Shown piece by piece: positions 25,518-38,636 of a stretch of DNA of 64,000 bases. Location: the NCBI GenBank assembly GCA_963693365.1, contig CAVNZM010000007.1, positions 3,968,001 through 4,032,000 of the forward strand, given 5' to 3'. The translations under genes and the position numbers were made by a program. The stretch's first letter is position 1. Each line of letters begins with the position of its first letter. This DNA comes from Amoebidium appalachense (Eukaryota; Ichthyosporea). The notes beneath the pieces were generated by a model. It worked only from the letters and a program-made list of their open reading frames with translations, did no database searches and was not told where the DNA came from.

Positions 25518-26060
25518 GGGCACTACCACCACAACGTGACCACCCATTGGTTACTGTCGATAAAGTCTCGCCCATAACCGCGGCCGGAACCTCAGCAGAC
25601 ACGTTCAGTTAAACATGAACGTACATAAAGACCTTTGTATGTATTATCTTCAACACCGTGACGATAGAATTGTATTACAGTACACACTTTTTCGCACACA
25701 AGCAAACATGCACATGCACAACCATGACTACTGGTGGTTGCCCGCACCAACCGCTGTTAACACCATCCCCCAGCCCCCCCACCTGCATGTTTTCTTGTTG
25801 GTCGGAGGCCCTGGAGCCAGTCTATGGGGAGTAAATGCGGTAGCGAGTACAAAGTACTCAACACATGACTGACAGCACCACAGATTGTGTGCGTGCATGT
25901 GTGTGTTTGGTGGTGGTGTGGTGGTGGTGGAGGGGGGAGGGGGGGAGGGGGGGGGGGGAGGAAGCGATGGGTGCATGGGAAAGAGGAAGGGGAGAGGGGT
26001 CTGAGGGGGGGGGGGGGGGGGGGAGGGGGGAGGGGGAGGAGGCGGCATTCTAGGTCTGAG
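25404..26060. repeat. A-rich, poly(G) and GGT/GGGA tracts
   Basis: Poly(A) at 25407-25430, poly(G) at 25486-25515, a GGT patch (25907-25931) and G-runs to 26040. No coding signal is seen. Confidence 0.85.
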
Positions 26061-26328
26061 ATTTTACTCGCCATCAGTTATACTATGTATGGCCCTTGAT
26101 TGAATAAAACATGCTATCATGAAACAGCCATAGAGTGCATTTTTGCACCAAGCACATTAAGAGCAGCTGGAAGCCTTACAGCATGGTATCCTACCCTGCC
26201 CACTGTCTATATCAATATTGGCGCGTGTCGGCCAGAAATAGCTAAGCCCTTATTAGGGGGGATAAAAAGAAGCCTACAATGAAATATGTACCACGGGCAT
26301 AAAAATAGGCTGCAGTGAAATAACTCGC

Positions 26329-26334
26329 TTTAAT
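26329..26334 (-). terminator. ATTAAA-type poly(A) signal of the 5'-nucleotidase gene
   Basis: TTTAAT on + (ATTAAA on -), about 90 bases after the stop codon at 26424. Confidence 0.4.
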
Positions 26335-26423
26335 ATTATCATCGATAGTTTGACTCTATAAAAATTAATGGATCCCCCTCCCCCTCCCCCACCCAGAATA
26401 GTGGGGGGGGGACTTGTGCACGT

Positions 26424-27422
26424 TCACACCTGCGACGTTCCCATCATCTCTACTTCCGAGTGTTTGGCGGCCTCCTTCCTCCGATAATTTGCAACAAAAA
26501 TATATCCCACGAGTATTATCCCGGCAACAGCCAGAGCGGCTCCGACAGCGGCACCAGCAAAAGCACCTGTAGACATAGGCTCAGGTTCGGGAGCAGGCGC
26601 GGGCGCGGGCGCCAGCCCAGGGGTCTCGGCGCTTACGAAATTCTTTGCCGGTTCCTCGTACGGGTCGACCCCCTTCCGCACGAACAGATTCACACCCCGC
26701 ATGTCTTTGTCTGCAGAGGTGTCATTAATAGAATAGGACTTAGTGCTGTCCGGGTAGAAGGCCTTGAGATAGCTCGACAGCGCCGATTGCTCGGTCCGAT
26801 TAACAAAATCGGTTCGCGATCCGTTCACCGCCAGGTCCATCGTCGGGTATGCGTCACCTCCGTCCGCGACGAATTTCCCCGTGACGAATCGGATCGTCCG
26901 ATTAGGATCCCCGTTAACCTTACCATCCATGACGAGAACATCCTTAATGTCAGTCTCGTTCGATCCGTCGCCCTTAAGCAAAATCATGGTCTTAATTTTC
27001 TCCCCCTTAACCCCGTTGGGATCGAAGGAAATCCGGAGGTTTTGCGAATAGTACGGGAGGGCTCCCGGAGACGAGAGGGGCCCGGCTTCGCCCCATGCAA
27101 GATCGCCCAGGCCGTGCTCCATATAGGCCTTAAAGTTAGCGGCAGACATGTTGACGGCGGTGAAAATGTCGTTGAATTTTAGGACTGCGTTGATGTCTAG
27201 CTGCGAGACGTCGCCATCCTTCTTGCCTGCTGCGGAATTTGCGGGCGGTGGCCTGTTTGACGTGGTGGTGAGTGGATGTGCATGGTTTTGTTACTCTTGC
27301 TACTGCCCCCCTCCCCTCCCCCCTCCCCCCCCCCCCCCCCCACCACCCACCCACCCACCCACCCCCACCCCCACCTCTCTCCTTCCCTCTCGTTCTCGTA
27401 TTGTGTGTCTCTTTTTTTTTTT

Positions 27423-27463
<41 letters not shown>

Positions 27464-30400
27464 GAGGGGGGGGGGGGGGGCTTGGGTGTGACGGAACCCA
27501 GTTGTTGGCTGTGGAAGTATGTGTGGGGGTCGGATCCGTGGCCTGTAGTGGTGGATGGTTGGAAGACTGACTTGGGGGGGCTAAGGGTACCCGGAAAGTC
27601 GGGATCAAAGAGGTGAAGTGGGAGTATGGGCAGGACCAAGCTGGATGGGGTGGGGGGGGGGGGGGGGGGGGGGGGGGGGTGCGGGCGGAATGAATGATGG
27701 GAGGCCGCGTCTGTGTACACGTGTGTGAGATTGGAGGTGAAAGTGTGGAGGTGGGTGTGGGTATGGGGGCCGGGGAGAAGGGGGGCAGGCCGCGGGGTGG
27801 TCAGTTTATGCAGTTGCATCGGATAGCAAATGAAAGGGTTTTGAGTATCCTCGAGGCTAGGGTATATGGGGCATCGTAAACCGTCGGGACTTGGAGAGGA
27901 AGAATGGGCTGTAGTGCCTCCTTTGTTTTTCCTGGGAGGTAGCGGGTTGAATGCATTAAAGTGTGTGGGTGTGTATGTGTGTGGGGGGGGGGAAGGGGGG
28001 GGGGAGGGGGAGGAAGCAAATACTTGTATTCAACGACGTCTCCAACCGCCTGAACCACACCAATACTTGTGCGGATACCACCAGAGTTTCGAACGCACAG
28101 ATCGATTGAATCATCCTCCTGGCGAGTGTACCACAGCGCACTGTCGCACACCAAATTTCCCAAATTCGTCTCCTCCGTTCTGATCGTAGCGCGGATCCCG
28201 TTCATAAAAACGGTCGAGTGGCCGTAGATTATCCCGTCCAATCGCGTGATGACTTTATCAATGACGTCGTACACCCCCTTAACCTTGTAGCCGTAGGTAC
28301 CGTTTGCAAATCCTTCGTTTTGGGCTTTTTCCTTGGAGCCGTAGACGTGTTCCAACCCCGCGTCGGTGGTCGAGTAGGAGCCGGACACCTTCTCGTCTAC
28401 ACTTGATTTGTTCAGCCGGCCCTTGTCATCAAACTCTACGACTAGGCGGCCAACATACCTGCGTGTGTATGTGTGTGTGTGTGTGGAAGGAGGGGAGGAA
28501 GGGGGGTTACGGAATACAGATTACACATATGCGACGGGCAACACAACACAGATTGCCAAGCACACACAAAGAATACGCAAAATAAGCAGAGGCCATCATC
28601 TTAGGGTGGCTAAGTCATCCACCGAGGGGGGAGAAAGAGTGGGAGGATAGGGGCAGAGGGAAAAGGAGGGAGGAAGGCATTGGGATGATGGATGGAAGGA
28701 GTGAGCCTTTCTTTTTTGTTTGTGTCTGTGCCTGTGCCCGTGTGGAACATGCCTAGAGAAGCACCGGCGGGGAAAGGTGAGGAGCAGACCCATGCATCTA
28801 TTGGGTGGGTGGGTGACGGGGGGGGGGGGGGGGGGAGGGAGGGGGGAGGGGGGGGGGGGAGGGGAGGGGGGGGGGGGAGGGGGATGCAAACGCTCATTGA
28901 AAGCGTGGATTGTTGTCTGCAAAGAAGTGAGCATCCTGCGCTTCCCCTCCCTCCTCAAATCCCCTTCTTCTCCCCCATACGCCATCCCCCTTCCGTGTAC
29001 TTTTGCAAACACGCACACACGCACACAAAAGCACACAGAGTCAACCATCCACCTACAAACACATCATGTGGTGCACGACCTTGGGAACATTCGCACTAAA
29101 CTCTCACATCAGACTTGCATGCGACATCCATTACAAACCTTAGAGCAGCTCCTAGTAAAGTGCACATAATGAACACACAGCTTAACAACACACCCACACA
29201 ACTCCCCACCTGCATACACCTGCCCGGGACTCCCCTCTCCCCGCATGCCCCCCCCCCCCCCCCCCCCCCTCCCCCCCCCTCCCCCCCTCCCCCCCCCCTC
29301 CCCCCCCCCCCCCCCCCCCCCCCCCCCACACACACACACCAAAAAAAAAGGAAAGAAAGAAGAAATAAATTGGAAAGAAATTCCATTGATGACATCTACA
29401 CGTGACACAACCACAATACCTGAATTTAGCATCCGTGCTCAAGATAACCGCGTCCTCCCCGTCCGCATTCTTTGTCCAAATCGGGTAACTTCCTTTTACG
29501 GCCTTGTCGTCCCCCGGCCACAGTGCGTTCCTCTGCTTGTCTTCTTCGTCCACTAAGATGCTGTCGTGGCCGGCCGAGAATAAGATGTCGACGTTCTTAA
29601 GCAGGGGCAGTAGCTCCTGGTCAAGACGCAGTTGCTGGATGTGGTCGATTAGGATGATGCGCGAGCAGTTCTGCTCCTTGACAAGACGGTCGATCTGCGG
29701 CTGAAGAACCTGTGATCGCAAATTCGGGCAATTAGCGTGGAAATTACGTTGTCGACGCGAAAGGCTGAACAACGAAACGTGCGGCGGGGGAGGGGGAGGG
29801 GAGGGAAGGGGGGGGGGGGGGGGGGTCCCTTTATTCTTTTTTCATTGACTGTTTTTTTAAGAAGAGAAGAAAAAGGTAAAACGGGAAAAGAGAGGAACAT
29901 TTTAGAGGGGTTTATTAAGGTTTGATGACGGGGATAATTGGGATTGACCCCTGAGGTCAAAAATCAAGCAGGCCATTTCTTTTCTGCTAACACTGTTTGA
30001 AACCATTATTACTGCCGGCTGATAGTAAACCCACCTGCCAAATTTAAAGCTTCGTAGAAGACTGGTTTTTCGGCCGTTGTCATCGAACTAAAGCAACAAA
30101 GCAATGTACAAAGGGACGCACTAACACCCACCTGTGCATATTTCTTCATGTCTTCGTTGTTTCTTGCGGGCTCAAACACCTCGATGCCGTTGGTGACGGT
30201 GATGGTCTCCACAATGGGTGTGGTGGCACCAATCAGGCAGAAGTCGTTGCCATTCTTGGTCGTGAACCTGCAGGGGGGTGAGTGGGGGGTTGGGGGGGGG
30301 GGGGGGGGGGAAGGGGGGGGGGAGGGGGGGGGGGAAGGGGAGATGGAAAGGGGTGGGGGTGGGTGGGGGAGGGGGTTGGAGGGGGTCAATATAATGAAAT

Positions 30401-32144
30401 CGTTTACTTGCTCACAATTCCTGAGGGAGCTTCAGGAGCGGAAGGGGCGAAAGGGTAGGGTGGGGTGGTGTGGAGTTTTTTTTTTTTTTTTTTTTTTGGG
30501 GGGGGGGGGGGGGGGAGGGGGGGGGAGGGGGGGGAGGGGGGGGGGGGGGAGGGGGGGGGGGGGGGGGGGGGGGGCACGGAGAGGACGGAAATAGGGCGGA
30601 AAAGAGGTAGAGATGAAGGACGTCAATCCAGAGAGGAGCCGAAAGACATGTGGTACAGGCGGGGAGAGGAGGGGGGGAGGGGAGAGGGGGCTGGGGGGAG
30701 GGGTAGTGGCATTAAAATCTTATTTCTGATGCTATTCTCTAGCTTACTTGCCACCATGATTCTGTTTAGTGGGTCATCATGGCATGTGGGCCTGCCATAT
30801 GCATCTTGTGTGTGTCTGGCAAATCAAGGGTATGCATACTCCGGCTGCTCTGTAATGCCTTGTTTTGTCTGTAGCCTTTTGTGTTTATACAAAACACCCC
30901 CCCCCCCCCCCCCCCCTCAAGTCTCCCCCCCCCCCCCCCCCCCAACCCACTCACCCAACCCCACCCTCACCCCATCCCCTCATTGGACCCCCTTGCCTTT
31001 CCTCTTTTGCAGACACCCACAGGGCTGCTCTCTGGATCAGATTCTGAAGGTAACACCATACCGACCGTCCCCCCCCCGCCACCCCCCCCCCCCCCCCCCC
31101 CCACCCCCCCTCGCTTTTCACAAGCTTTGAACAACAAATACCGTGTTTAGAACGCCATTTACTTTGCCCAGGGGGAGATCTTCGGCTGCTTACTCAACAG
31201 GTCAACGTTTGGATTCGCCACGTTGGCCTTATAATCCTTCGTGGAAAAAAACTTGTCGGTGAAGATTGGAGACAGATCGGGGTTTTTCGTGAAATTTAGG
31301 GTCGCCGACAGGTAGGGGAACTGGGTGCCATACCACGCAACCGTTTTGGCCCCCCCACTCTCCTTAATTTCGTTACAGATGAGTGACTTCACGGCCACCG
31401 TGCCGGCGTCAAACTCGTGGTTTCCCAGCCCGCTAGCGTCCATCTCCATCAGATTGAAATACGCAACATCGGCCCGGCCAGGTCCCTCTGCGGCATCTTT
31501 CCAGCCGAGAAACTCACGGAGGGCGGGACGGACGTCCTTGTCGTCTGCTGCCGAATAGTAGGGCTGTCACGGGGTGGGTTGTGAAAAGAAAGCATGTGAG
31601 TGTTGGCATTATGGCCACAATGGGGACGACGGACACGAGGAATGGGAGAGACGTCCATTAAGGGGGGGGGGGGGGGGGGGGGGGGGGGATGGATGGGTGT
31701 CGAGACAAATATTGTTCCAAACCTTATGCAAGGATATAAATTAACATACTCAGGCACATACTTGGGTTCAATGTGTACACAACAGCAAAACAATGCCATT
31801 ATGTTGGTGGCTCGAGGCTAGTTATAGATCTTCACACTACTTGGGTAGCCTAGCAATTGCCGTGATGCAAACAGACACACACACACACCATCGCATAGTA
31901 ATAAGTTTCAGACCACTAGCGTGAAACCATGTTCTCTATTCCAAAGAAACACCCACCCCTTGAAGCCAGTTGTCTCCCCCTGACAGCTTGATCGTGTCAT
32001 TGTCCTGTAGCTTTTGCACAATCGCTGCAAAATTGGGCGCCTGGGGTTGTCCCCCCTCGAAGTCAGATCCATGCAGAATTTGCACACGCACCCCCCCCGA
32101 GCCCCAACAGCCGCAAGGGCAAAAAATAAAACTCCTCGACTCAT
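26424..32144 (-). CDS. Bacterial-type 5'-nucleotidase/metallophosphatase with C-terminal membrane anchor (6 exons, apparent frameshift)
   Basis: Exons on -: 32144-31957, 31563-31163, 30267-30132, 29709-29420, 28458-28024, 27252-26424. All borders are GT/AG and phases close if one base is missing from the C8 tract at 32091-32098: 759 aa. Upstream of that tract the frame reads a signal peptide (MSRGVLFFALAAVGA). Downstream the other frame reads the metallophosphatase block (ILHGSDFEGG, GDNWLQG). Then come GNHEFDAG in exon 2, AGHDS in exon 4 and the RYVGRLVVEFDD strand across exons 4/5. The C-terminal nucleotidase domain is in exons 5-6. A Pro-Ala-Glu linker, one hydrophobic helix (GAFAGAAVGAALAVAG...) and a short basic tail follow. 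The D-x-E in place of D-x-H at the first metal site and the motif wording resemble marine bacterial and cyanobacterial enzymes more than animal CD73. An ectoenzyme hydrolysing extracellular nucleotides is inferred. Confidence 0.87.
27404..27690. repeat. Poly(T)/poly(G) compound tract in a 5'-nucleotidase intron
   Basis: T-run (27412-27432) followed directly by a G-run (27433-27480), with a second G-run at about 27652-27679. On the gene's sense strand these read as C-runs followed by A-run. Confidence 0.95.
30478..30574. repeat. Poly(T)/poly(G) compound tract
   Basis: T-run (30478-30497) passing directly into a G-run of over 70 bases with single A interruptions. It lies within the intron between exons 2 and 3 of the 5'-nucleotidase gene. 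Confidence 0.95.
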
Positions 32145-33288
32145 GTTTTTCGCACTTTCCCCGGACTGCCTGAGTTGAAGCAAAAGGCTCGAAGAGGGTA
32201 ACCGGCGGAGTGACGAAAACTTTTCGGTGCACCGCGCAGCCGACGTCGACTTGTTGTCTTACAGTTACAGGGCGCCAAATTCTGAACTCCAGGGCTCCTA
32301 ATGATTGTGTCTGCGTGGCTCACAGCTTTTGCTAACGTCTGATTACATGCAACGCTGTTATGTATGTACAACATAGAAAAGAAGTAAAAGACGATAGTAT
32401 GGGTTTAAGATAGATTTGACATAGTTTTTTCTTAAATAGGGATTCGTGTATACGTACAGTACCTTGATAGACTTTGATAGACTAAATACATAATGCCAGG
32501 GAAAGAAAGGCTAAAAAAAAAAAAAAGAACATAACCAAATAAGGATAACGATTCAAACCCTGTGTTCTAATGCAGCGCCGGGCGGCTTTTGCTGAAGCAA
32601 AAAAGCATGTACTTAGAACTATTCGGGGGGGGGAAAAAGGTGTCGATAAGTCAATTGCACATGTACAATGTAATATGATGAACTCTTTGTCTATTTACAG
32701 TACACTGTGTATTATTATTAGTGTGTGACCTCTCTCCTTGTCAAGTTGTTGAACCCGTCCCGGTTCGAATATTTTACCAATTCAACAAAATCTTGAACAA
32801 ATGTGGACCAATGGCATTATTCTTTTGCAGGAACCAATCACATTGACTTGTCAGTCATACGGAATGCAAACAAAAAAAAAACAAAAAAAAACAAAAAACC
32901 GCAGGAATACGGAGCAGCTTCTGCGGATCATGATCACCATATGTGGCCTCTACTGCTGTTTATTTTCTTCCTATGCATCGGACTCCGCCTACATACCTTT
33001 TCAATAAGGGGCGGGGCCATCAAGCTGTTAGAAGAAGCTCTGAATGGGTAAACGTGGTTCTTGAGCTCTTCTTTTAATGAAAGCCCATTCCCACAAGTCA
33101 AACCTCTTACGTGAGTATGCCTTTACGTCGGACACACGCACACGTGACACAAACGCATGAACACACATACAAGTACTTACACGTGCATATGCACCTAAGC
33201 TTCTTATATTGACCTGCCCGCCTGCGCATGTATCCGCACCCATCCACATACACACTTTCACCCGCCTACAGACTAGCGTACTCTTTTC

Positions 33289-33338
<50 letters not shown>

Positions 33339-33470
33339 CGCTTGGAATCTTAGGGATTCTTGAATCCTGCTGGGGGGAAAAAATATTGTAGAAGACATCA
33401 CATTCCACTCAGGTGGTTCCCCCCACCCCCCTCCTCCCCGGATCCCCCCCCAATCCCCCAACCATATATA
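32145..33470. other. Region upstream of the 5'-nucleotidase gene
   Basis: Mixed-composition DNA without a recognised gene. It contains a C-run at about 33291-33333. A GGTTCGAAT (tRNA B-box-like) occurs at 32761-32770 without a matching cloverleaf. An in-frame ATG for the nucleotidase block exists at 32232, but it would replace the signal peptide by an unlikely N-terminus. Confidence 0.6.
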
Positions 33471-33474
33471 CATA

Positions 33475-33477
<3 letters not shown>

Positions 33478-33572
<95 letters not shown>
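33478..33572. repeat. (GT)n microsatellite
   Basis: Uninterrupted GT repeat of about 95 bases. Confidence 0.97.
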
Positions 33573-33573
<1 letters not shown>

Positions 33574-33989
33574 TATTAAAGAGCCCCCTAAGAAATCTTA
33601 TTCCCATGGATGGTGCATAGGACGGCATTCTCAGATTGGCACGGGGCCAGAACGAGCTCAGTGAGTGCAGTCTACCTGTTGTGCCTATAAATATAAACGG
33701 TTCAAAGCGTGCACATTTCCGAAGTTGGGCCTACAAGGAAAAGTTCCTAGCACATGACATAATCTGCCACGGTGTTGACACATGTGCATGTGCAGTTAAA
33801 GTTCGTTTGAAAATTTACACAACGTTAATTAACCAAGTCCCTGTCCCGTAGTACAGTACCTGCACCGGTCCCTGGGACTTACGGTCGACTGTACAGCTGC
33901 CAGATCTAATCTGCTGTCGGATTTAGCAGATTCTCTGCGGGCTGGAGAAGATGGGAAGTGTGTGTGTGTCACAGTAGGGGCGAAAGGGT

Positions 33990-33997
33990 GGGTGGGT

Positions 33998-34033
<36 letters not shown>

Positions 34034-34500
34034 TTAGGGAGGATCATTGCTGTTTGCTTCAGAGTCTTGGAGGAAAGAGGGCTACTGCTTGCTCTCCAGG
34101 AAGGCTTCGGGGTGATAGGGGGGGGGGGGGGGGGGAGGGGGGGGGGTTGGAGTAAAGATGTGGAGGGGGGGCGGGGAGCGAGGGAGAGAGAGGGAGAGAG
34201 AGAGGGGGGGGGGGGGAGGGAGGGGGGGAGGCAGAGAGGGAGAGATAGGGAGAAAAATTACTAGTTGTGATGGGGGCCCTCCCCTCTCCCCCTCCCTCCG
34301 CACTCCTTTCCCCTTCTCCCTCGGCTATCTTCATGGTGGTGGTCGCCCTCCTCTCTCCCTCCCTCCCTCCCTCCCTCCCCCCTCTTTCCTATCTCACCCC
34401 CTCACCCCCTCCCCCTTTCTCCCCCTTCCTCCCCCCACTCCCCCCCCCTCCCCCTCCTCCTCCCGGCTCCTTGCCCCGCTCCTGCTCATCTGCCCTCCCG
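33990..34500. repeat. Poly(G) and purine tract followed by pyrimidine tract
   Basis: G-runs at about 33998-34031 and 34120-34146, then GA/GGGA-rich DNA to 34255, then C/T-rich DNA (34270-34500). A purine block facing a pyrimidine block gives an imperfect inverted arrangement. Confidence 0.85.
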
Positions 34501-34663
34501 GCAACAAGATGGGAATGCTAAAAAAAGCACGCTTCTAGAAGCCACGATGATTCAACAAGCTGGTTGGAAAGGCAATACGAACATTTGGAAGCAAACACGT
34601 ACATGTTTACATCTCTGAGTCACGCGTCCTTTGAAAAATGTGAGAGGCTGGAGTGGCGACTAG

Positions 34664-34946
<283 letters not shown>

Positions 34947-35269
34947 ACGTTCCGAAATTGTATGCATGAGTTTTGGTAACTTTGTCTGCTTTATGTTTGC
35001 ATCTGTCTGCTGGATGCGGACGCACACATGTCTGTGGACTGTGATGTGATTATTTCCCCTTAGGTGACATTGGTACCCACAAAACTGAGGCGTGATAATT
35101 TGAAATGGTTCCGTGATGTGTGCGTGTGGGTGTTTGCTGTTGACTATGCATGCATGCATGCATGCGCGCCAGGGAGGGCGAGAGAGGAGCGGGAGAGACT
35201 GAGAGTCTCAGAGAGAGAGGCAGGGATAGTCGACGGCGAGTGAATCGAAGAGAGAAAAAAAGGAAATAG

Positions 35270-35369
35270 AAAGTGTGTGTGTTCGTGTGTGTGTGTGTCT
35301 GCGTGTGTGTGTCTGTGTGTCTGTGTGTATATGTGTGTGTGTGTGTGCGTGTGTGTGTGTTTGTGTACT

Positions 35370-35401
<32 letters not shown>

Positions 35402-35437
35402 CGCATCATGTGTGCGCATGTGTCTGTGGCTGTTTGT

Positions 35438-35516
<79 letters not shown>

Positions 35517-35610
35517 TGTATGTGTGTGTGTGCGTGTGTGTGTGTGTGCGAGATGTGCACGTGTGCGTGTGCGTGACGGTGTCTGTGCCTATCTGTGTGT
35601 GCGCGCGTGT
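35270..35610. repeat. Interrupted (GT)n array
   Basis: GT repeats with GTCT, GCGT and GTTT interruptions and one pure block at about 35440-35512. Confidence 0.95.
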
Positions 35611-35940
35611 ACGGAGGCGCTGTGCATATGCCTGGGCAGCCTAGTAATGCCGGTTAACTGTCTGCCTTATTCACCTTTTATAGGTCTCCTCTATTCTGAT
35701 AATTTGCGGGCTTATAGCTCCTCCCCCCCCCCCCCCCCCCCTCTCCCCCCTTTCCCCTTACCGTTCCCCCCTCACCCTCCCCCCGCCGGCCTACCCTCCC
35801 CCCGACCTGGGACCCCTTTCTTTTTGACACTCATTTATCGGATAGTAGGCTCACCAGATTGCTGAGGTGTTCAGTGTTCACACACATGTCAGCATGCATA
35901 TTTACTCTACAATAGCTATGAATTTTTGTTTTTTGTCTAG

Positions 35941-36066
35941 CGTCAACGCCAGTGGAAGTTGCGGCCTTTCGCAAGCTTCTGAGTTGGCCTGTTCACAACG
36001 CGGCGCCGCGGCGGCGGCGGATTCGGATCCTGCCCGCGGCCGCGCACAACTTGACCGTCACTGGTA
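35941..36066. other. GC-rich island, possible exon
   Basis: CpG-dense segment (GCGGCGCCGCGGCGGCGG core), bounded on + by TGTCTAG and by GTATGG. One frame is open across it (TPVEVAAFRKLL...). No homologue is recognised and no partner exon was found. It could be a first exon or a CpG-rich regulatory element. Confidence 0.2.
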
Positions 36067-36237
36067 TGGAATCCTAATAGTCACAGAACTTTGTAATTGG
36101 ATCACAAAAGCCAATTATATACCCTTTAGAAGCGATGGCGGGAACGCAGATGATTGGAAAATAGATTGAATAGATCTGTTTGGACCCAGAGTCTCGAGAC
36201 GTCAGTGAGTCACGTCTCGAGCTCGGAGTCCGGGCCA

Positions 36238-36257
36238 ACTATGGGGTACCCCATAGT
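36238..36257. repeat. 20-bp perfect palindrome flanked by direct repeats
   Basis: ACTATGGGGTACCCCATAGT is fully self-complementary. It is flanked on both sides by GAGTCCGGGCC (36225-36235 and 36259-36269). CTCGAG words cluster just upstream. Confidence 0.9.
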
Positions 36258-36631
36258 GAGTCCGGGCCTCGGCGCAAGGCGACACGTCCCCCCCCCCTCC
36301 TTTCCCCTCCCCCACCTCTCCACCCCTCTTCCGCCTCACAGTTCAGTTTTCGCTAGATGGGCACTTCGGCTATCAGACACAAAAAACGACAATGCGCACA
36401 ATAAGTGCACGGTACCAGCGCGACAGTCCGCGTGCACCGCGGTTTATTAGCTACGTACGTATGCATATGGTGTAGCTGCCCTTTGGACCGTTAGTAAGCA
36501 GGAAACAGCGATAACTGGTGTGTATTTTATTATCTAACTTAATTGAACGAGCTATAGCTAAGCTTGTCTGTATTCTACACGCATAATAACAAAAACTCAA
36601 AAAAAAAAATCAAAATCGAGCCTCATGCCAT

Positions 36632-36718
36632 TGGACGTTCTTGCAAGGCTGTGCATGCCTACGTCTTCAATATCGAGCATGGCATGGACGTTCTTGCAAG
36701 GCTGTGCATGCCTACGTC
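36632..36718. repeat. 34-bp direct duplication, period 53
   Basis: A 34-base word beginning TGGACGTTCTTGCAAGGC occurs at 36632-36665 and again at 36685-36718 without change, separated by 19 bases. Confidence 0.95.
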
Positions 36719-38500
36719 CTGTCTATGCTACTGCCGCTGAGCTAGCTATAGCCGCGTGCTGCTTGACTATCAAGCGTGGGATGGTTAATAAACGTTGTCA
36801 ACACGCATCCATGCATATATGCCCTAATATCTTAATGACGTTCGCATACTACATCATGGTCGTTCACATATCAAATAAATAGTCCACTAGTAGTAATCAC
36901 TTGCTTCTTGGAGCCGAGTACTGGACTCCTGAGTCCTGACATTACGTGGTGTGAAATGCACCGTGCACACACACACGCATGATCGGGACGGTGGCGCCTG
37001 CAGCTGGCCCACGGGGTTGCCAGCAGCTGTTGACAGCGCGATCACCCAGGCATGAAAAAACGGCAGCCCACGCTCACAGCCCACGCTTTCCGTGCTTACC
37101 GGCTTGGCAACAGGGTCCGGAGCTCTATGCACATCAGTGATCACAGACAGGGCTGGCACCGTCGGGGCCCTCGCCCCCTTCACGTCGAGTTGTAGGCAGC
37201 TTTTACACTTGACCACATTTGACACAGTCGGAATGCAATGTGAATGAGCTTCAACCAATCAGAAACAATGTAACCGCACCACATAAACCAAAAAAGGCAT
37301 CTAATTACCGCCTACCAATCATGTCGCTGGGTCCTTGGAACACGTGCATTCCTCAGTCTATTGTGGATTTTGTGCACAAACTCTGGACAATTAATAAAAT
37401 TAGTTGACGATATGGTGGATATAGGCCCAAAAACCTAAAAGAGAAGTTTAAAAAAAACAAAAAAACTCGAAATCTCTAAGAATAATATTTATGGGAGCAA
37501 AATGCGCAGCATCCATACAGTTCCGAATTCGAATCCTTTTTTTGAAAATTTGGTCGCCCGGGCCCTTGCCCAGGCCCTGCCGCCAAAACATCGTCACGGA
37601 TCGATATCGCCGTGGATACTCAGTCTTCTTCGATTGCTTTTCTGATGCAGAAAAATGAAGTTTCCATGGATGAACTACTGGAAAATCTTCTACAACACAA
37701 TAGGCATATATATTAATTCCGCAGCTGATGTTTCCTGACTTTCTATAGACTTTCTATAGGTTAAAACTATTGTAAACGTGACGACTCGTAGCATTTGCAA
37801 GATCTTGCGTGACACCAGATAAAAGGAATTAACAATCCGGCGATACGCAAAGTTAGGTAGCGAATCAAAACAGCGAAGATAGAGATTCCTGGTCAAGTAA
37901 TGTAAAGTATAACCACTCGATTGGATAATTGTCAGTGCTTCCATATACAGCTGTAAAGCAATAGATGCAAGATTCGGGGGCAAATGTTTTGGTACGGTGG
38001 CTGTTTTCCTTGGAATACTTCGACGAAAAATTCAGGGTGCAGAAAGCCTAATCTTGGAAATAGCATGCTCAAAACATTTAATTAGTATCTTGATATGTAC
38101 ACCCTATTTGTCAAGGGATTTTGTCTTTCAGAAAACCGTACAGGTAGGAGCATCCATCAATGCGCAAGATGTGACATTCGAAGACTGTGACCCTACTCTG
38201 AGCGGTTTGCCAAATAGAGGAATATGCTGAAGTTGTTTTGCAAATAACCAATCACATGACGGTGTCTTCAGTAAAGCTCCGCCTCGCCAATCAAAAAAAC
38301 TTTGTCCACATTTTATCTTGTTGAAGTATCATCTTCAGTCAGGCTCAGGGTCGGACAGCCTTGGGCGGCTTTCGTTGTACTTCCCCCTGTGAGGCGGACG
38401 TTTCAGTGTTTTCCTTCCGCTTTGTACTTTTCCGTTTTACTCTTAGCTTTCCCTCCCCAGTTTACGGAAGTGTCCAGGGTCGGAGGATAATCTAGAGCTG
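36719..38500. other. Intergenic stretch, nothing recognised
   Basis: AT-rich, mostly unique DNA, unlike the repeat-filled introns elsewhere. Frames such as 36887-37258 (-) and 37690-37983 (-) have no recognisable domains. Confidence 0.6.
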
Positions 38501-38507
38501 TATATAC
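38501..38507 (+). promoter_or_regulatory. TATA-like box of the Ras-like gene
   Basis: TATATAC 130 bases upstream of the ATG at 38637. An ETS-like GGAAGTG (38466-38472) lies just upstream. Function is inferred from position only. Confidence 0.35.
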
Positions 38508-38636
38508 TTCCTCTACAGTGTCTAAATGCACGCACTAGGTCATAAGATGGTTCAACGTATATGAGATGCTTTGACCTGTTACGAATGAGTCCGCACGGAT
38601 GCCTGTGAGGTCTCCCCCTCCAGCTTTCGTTGTAAA

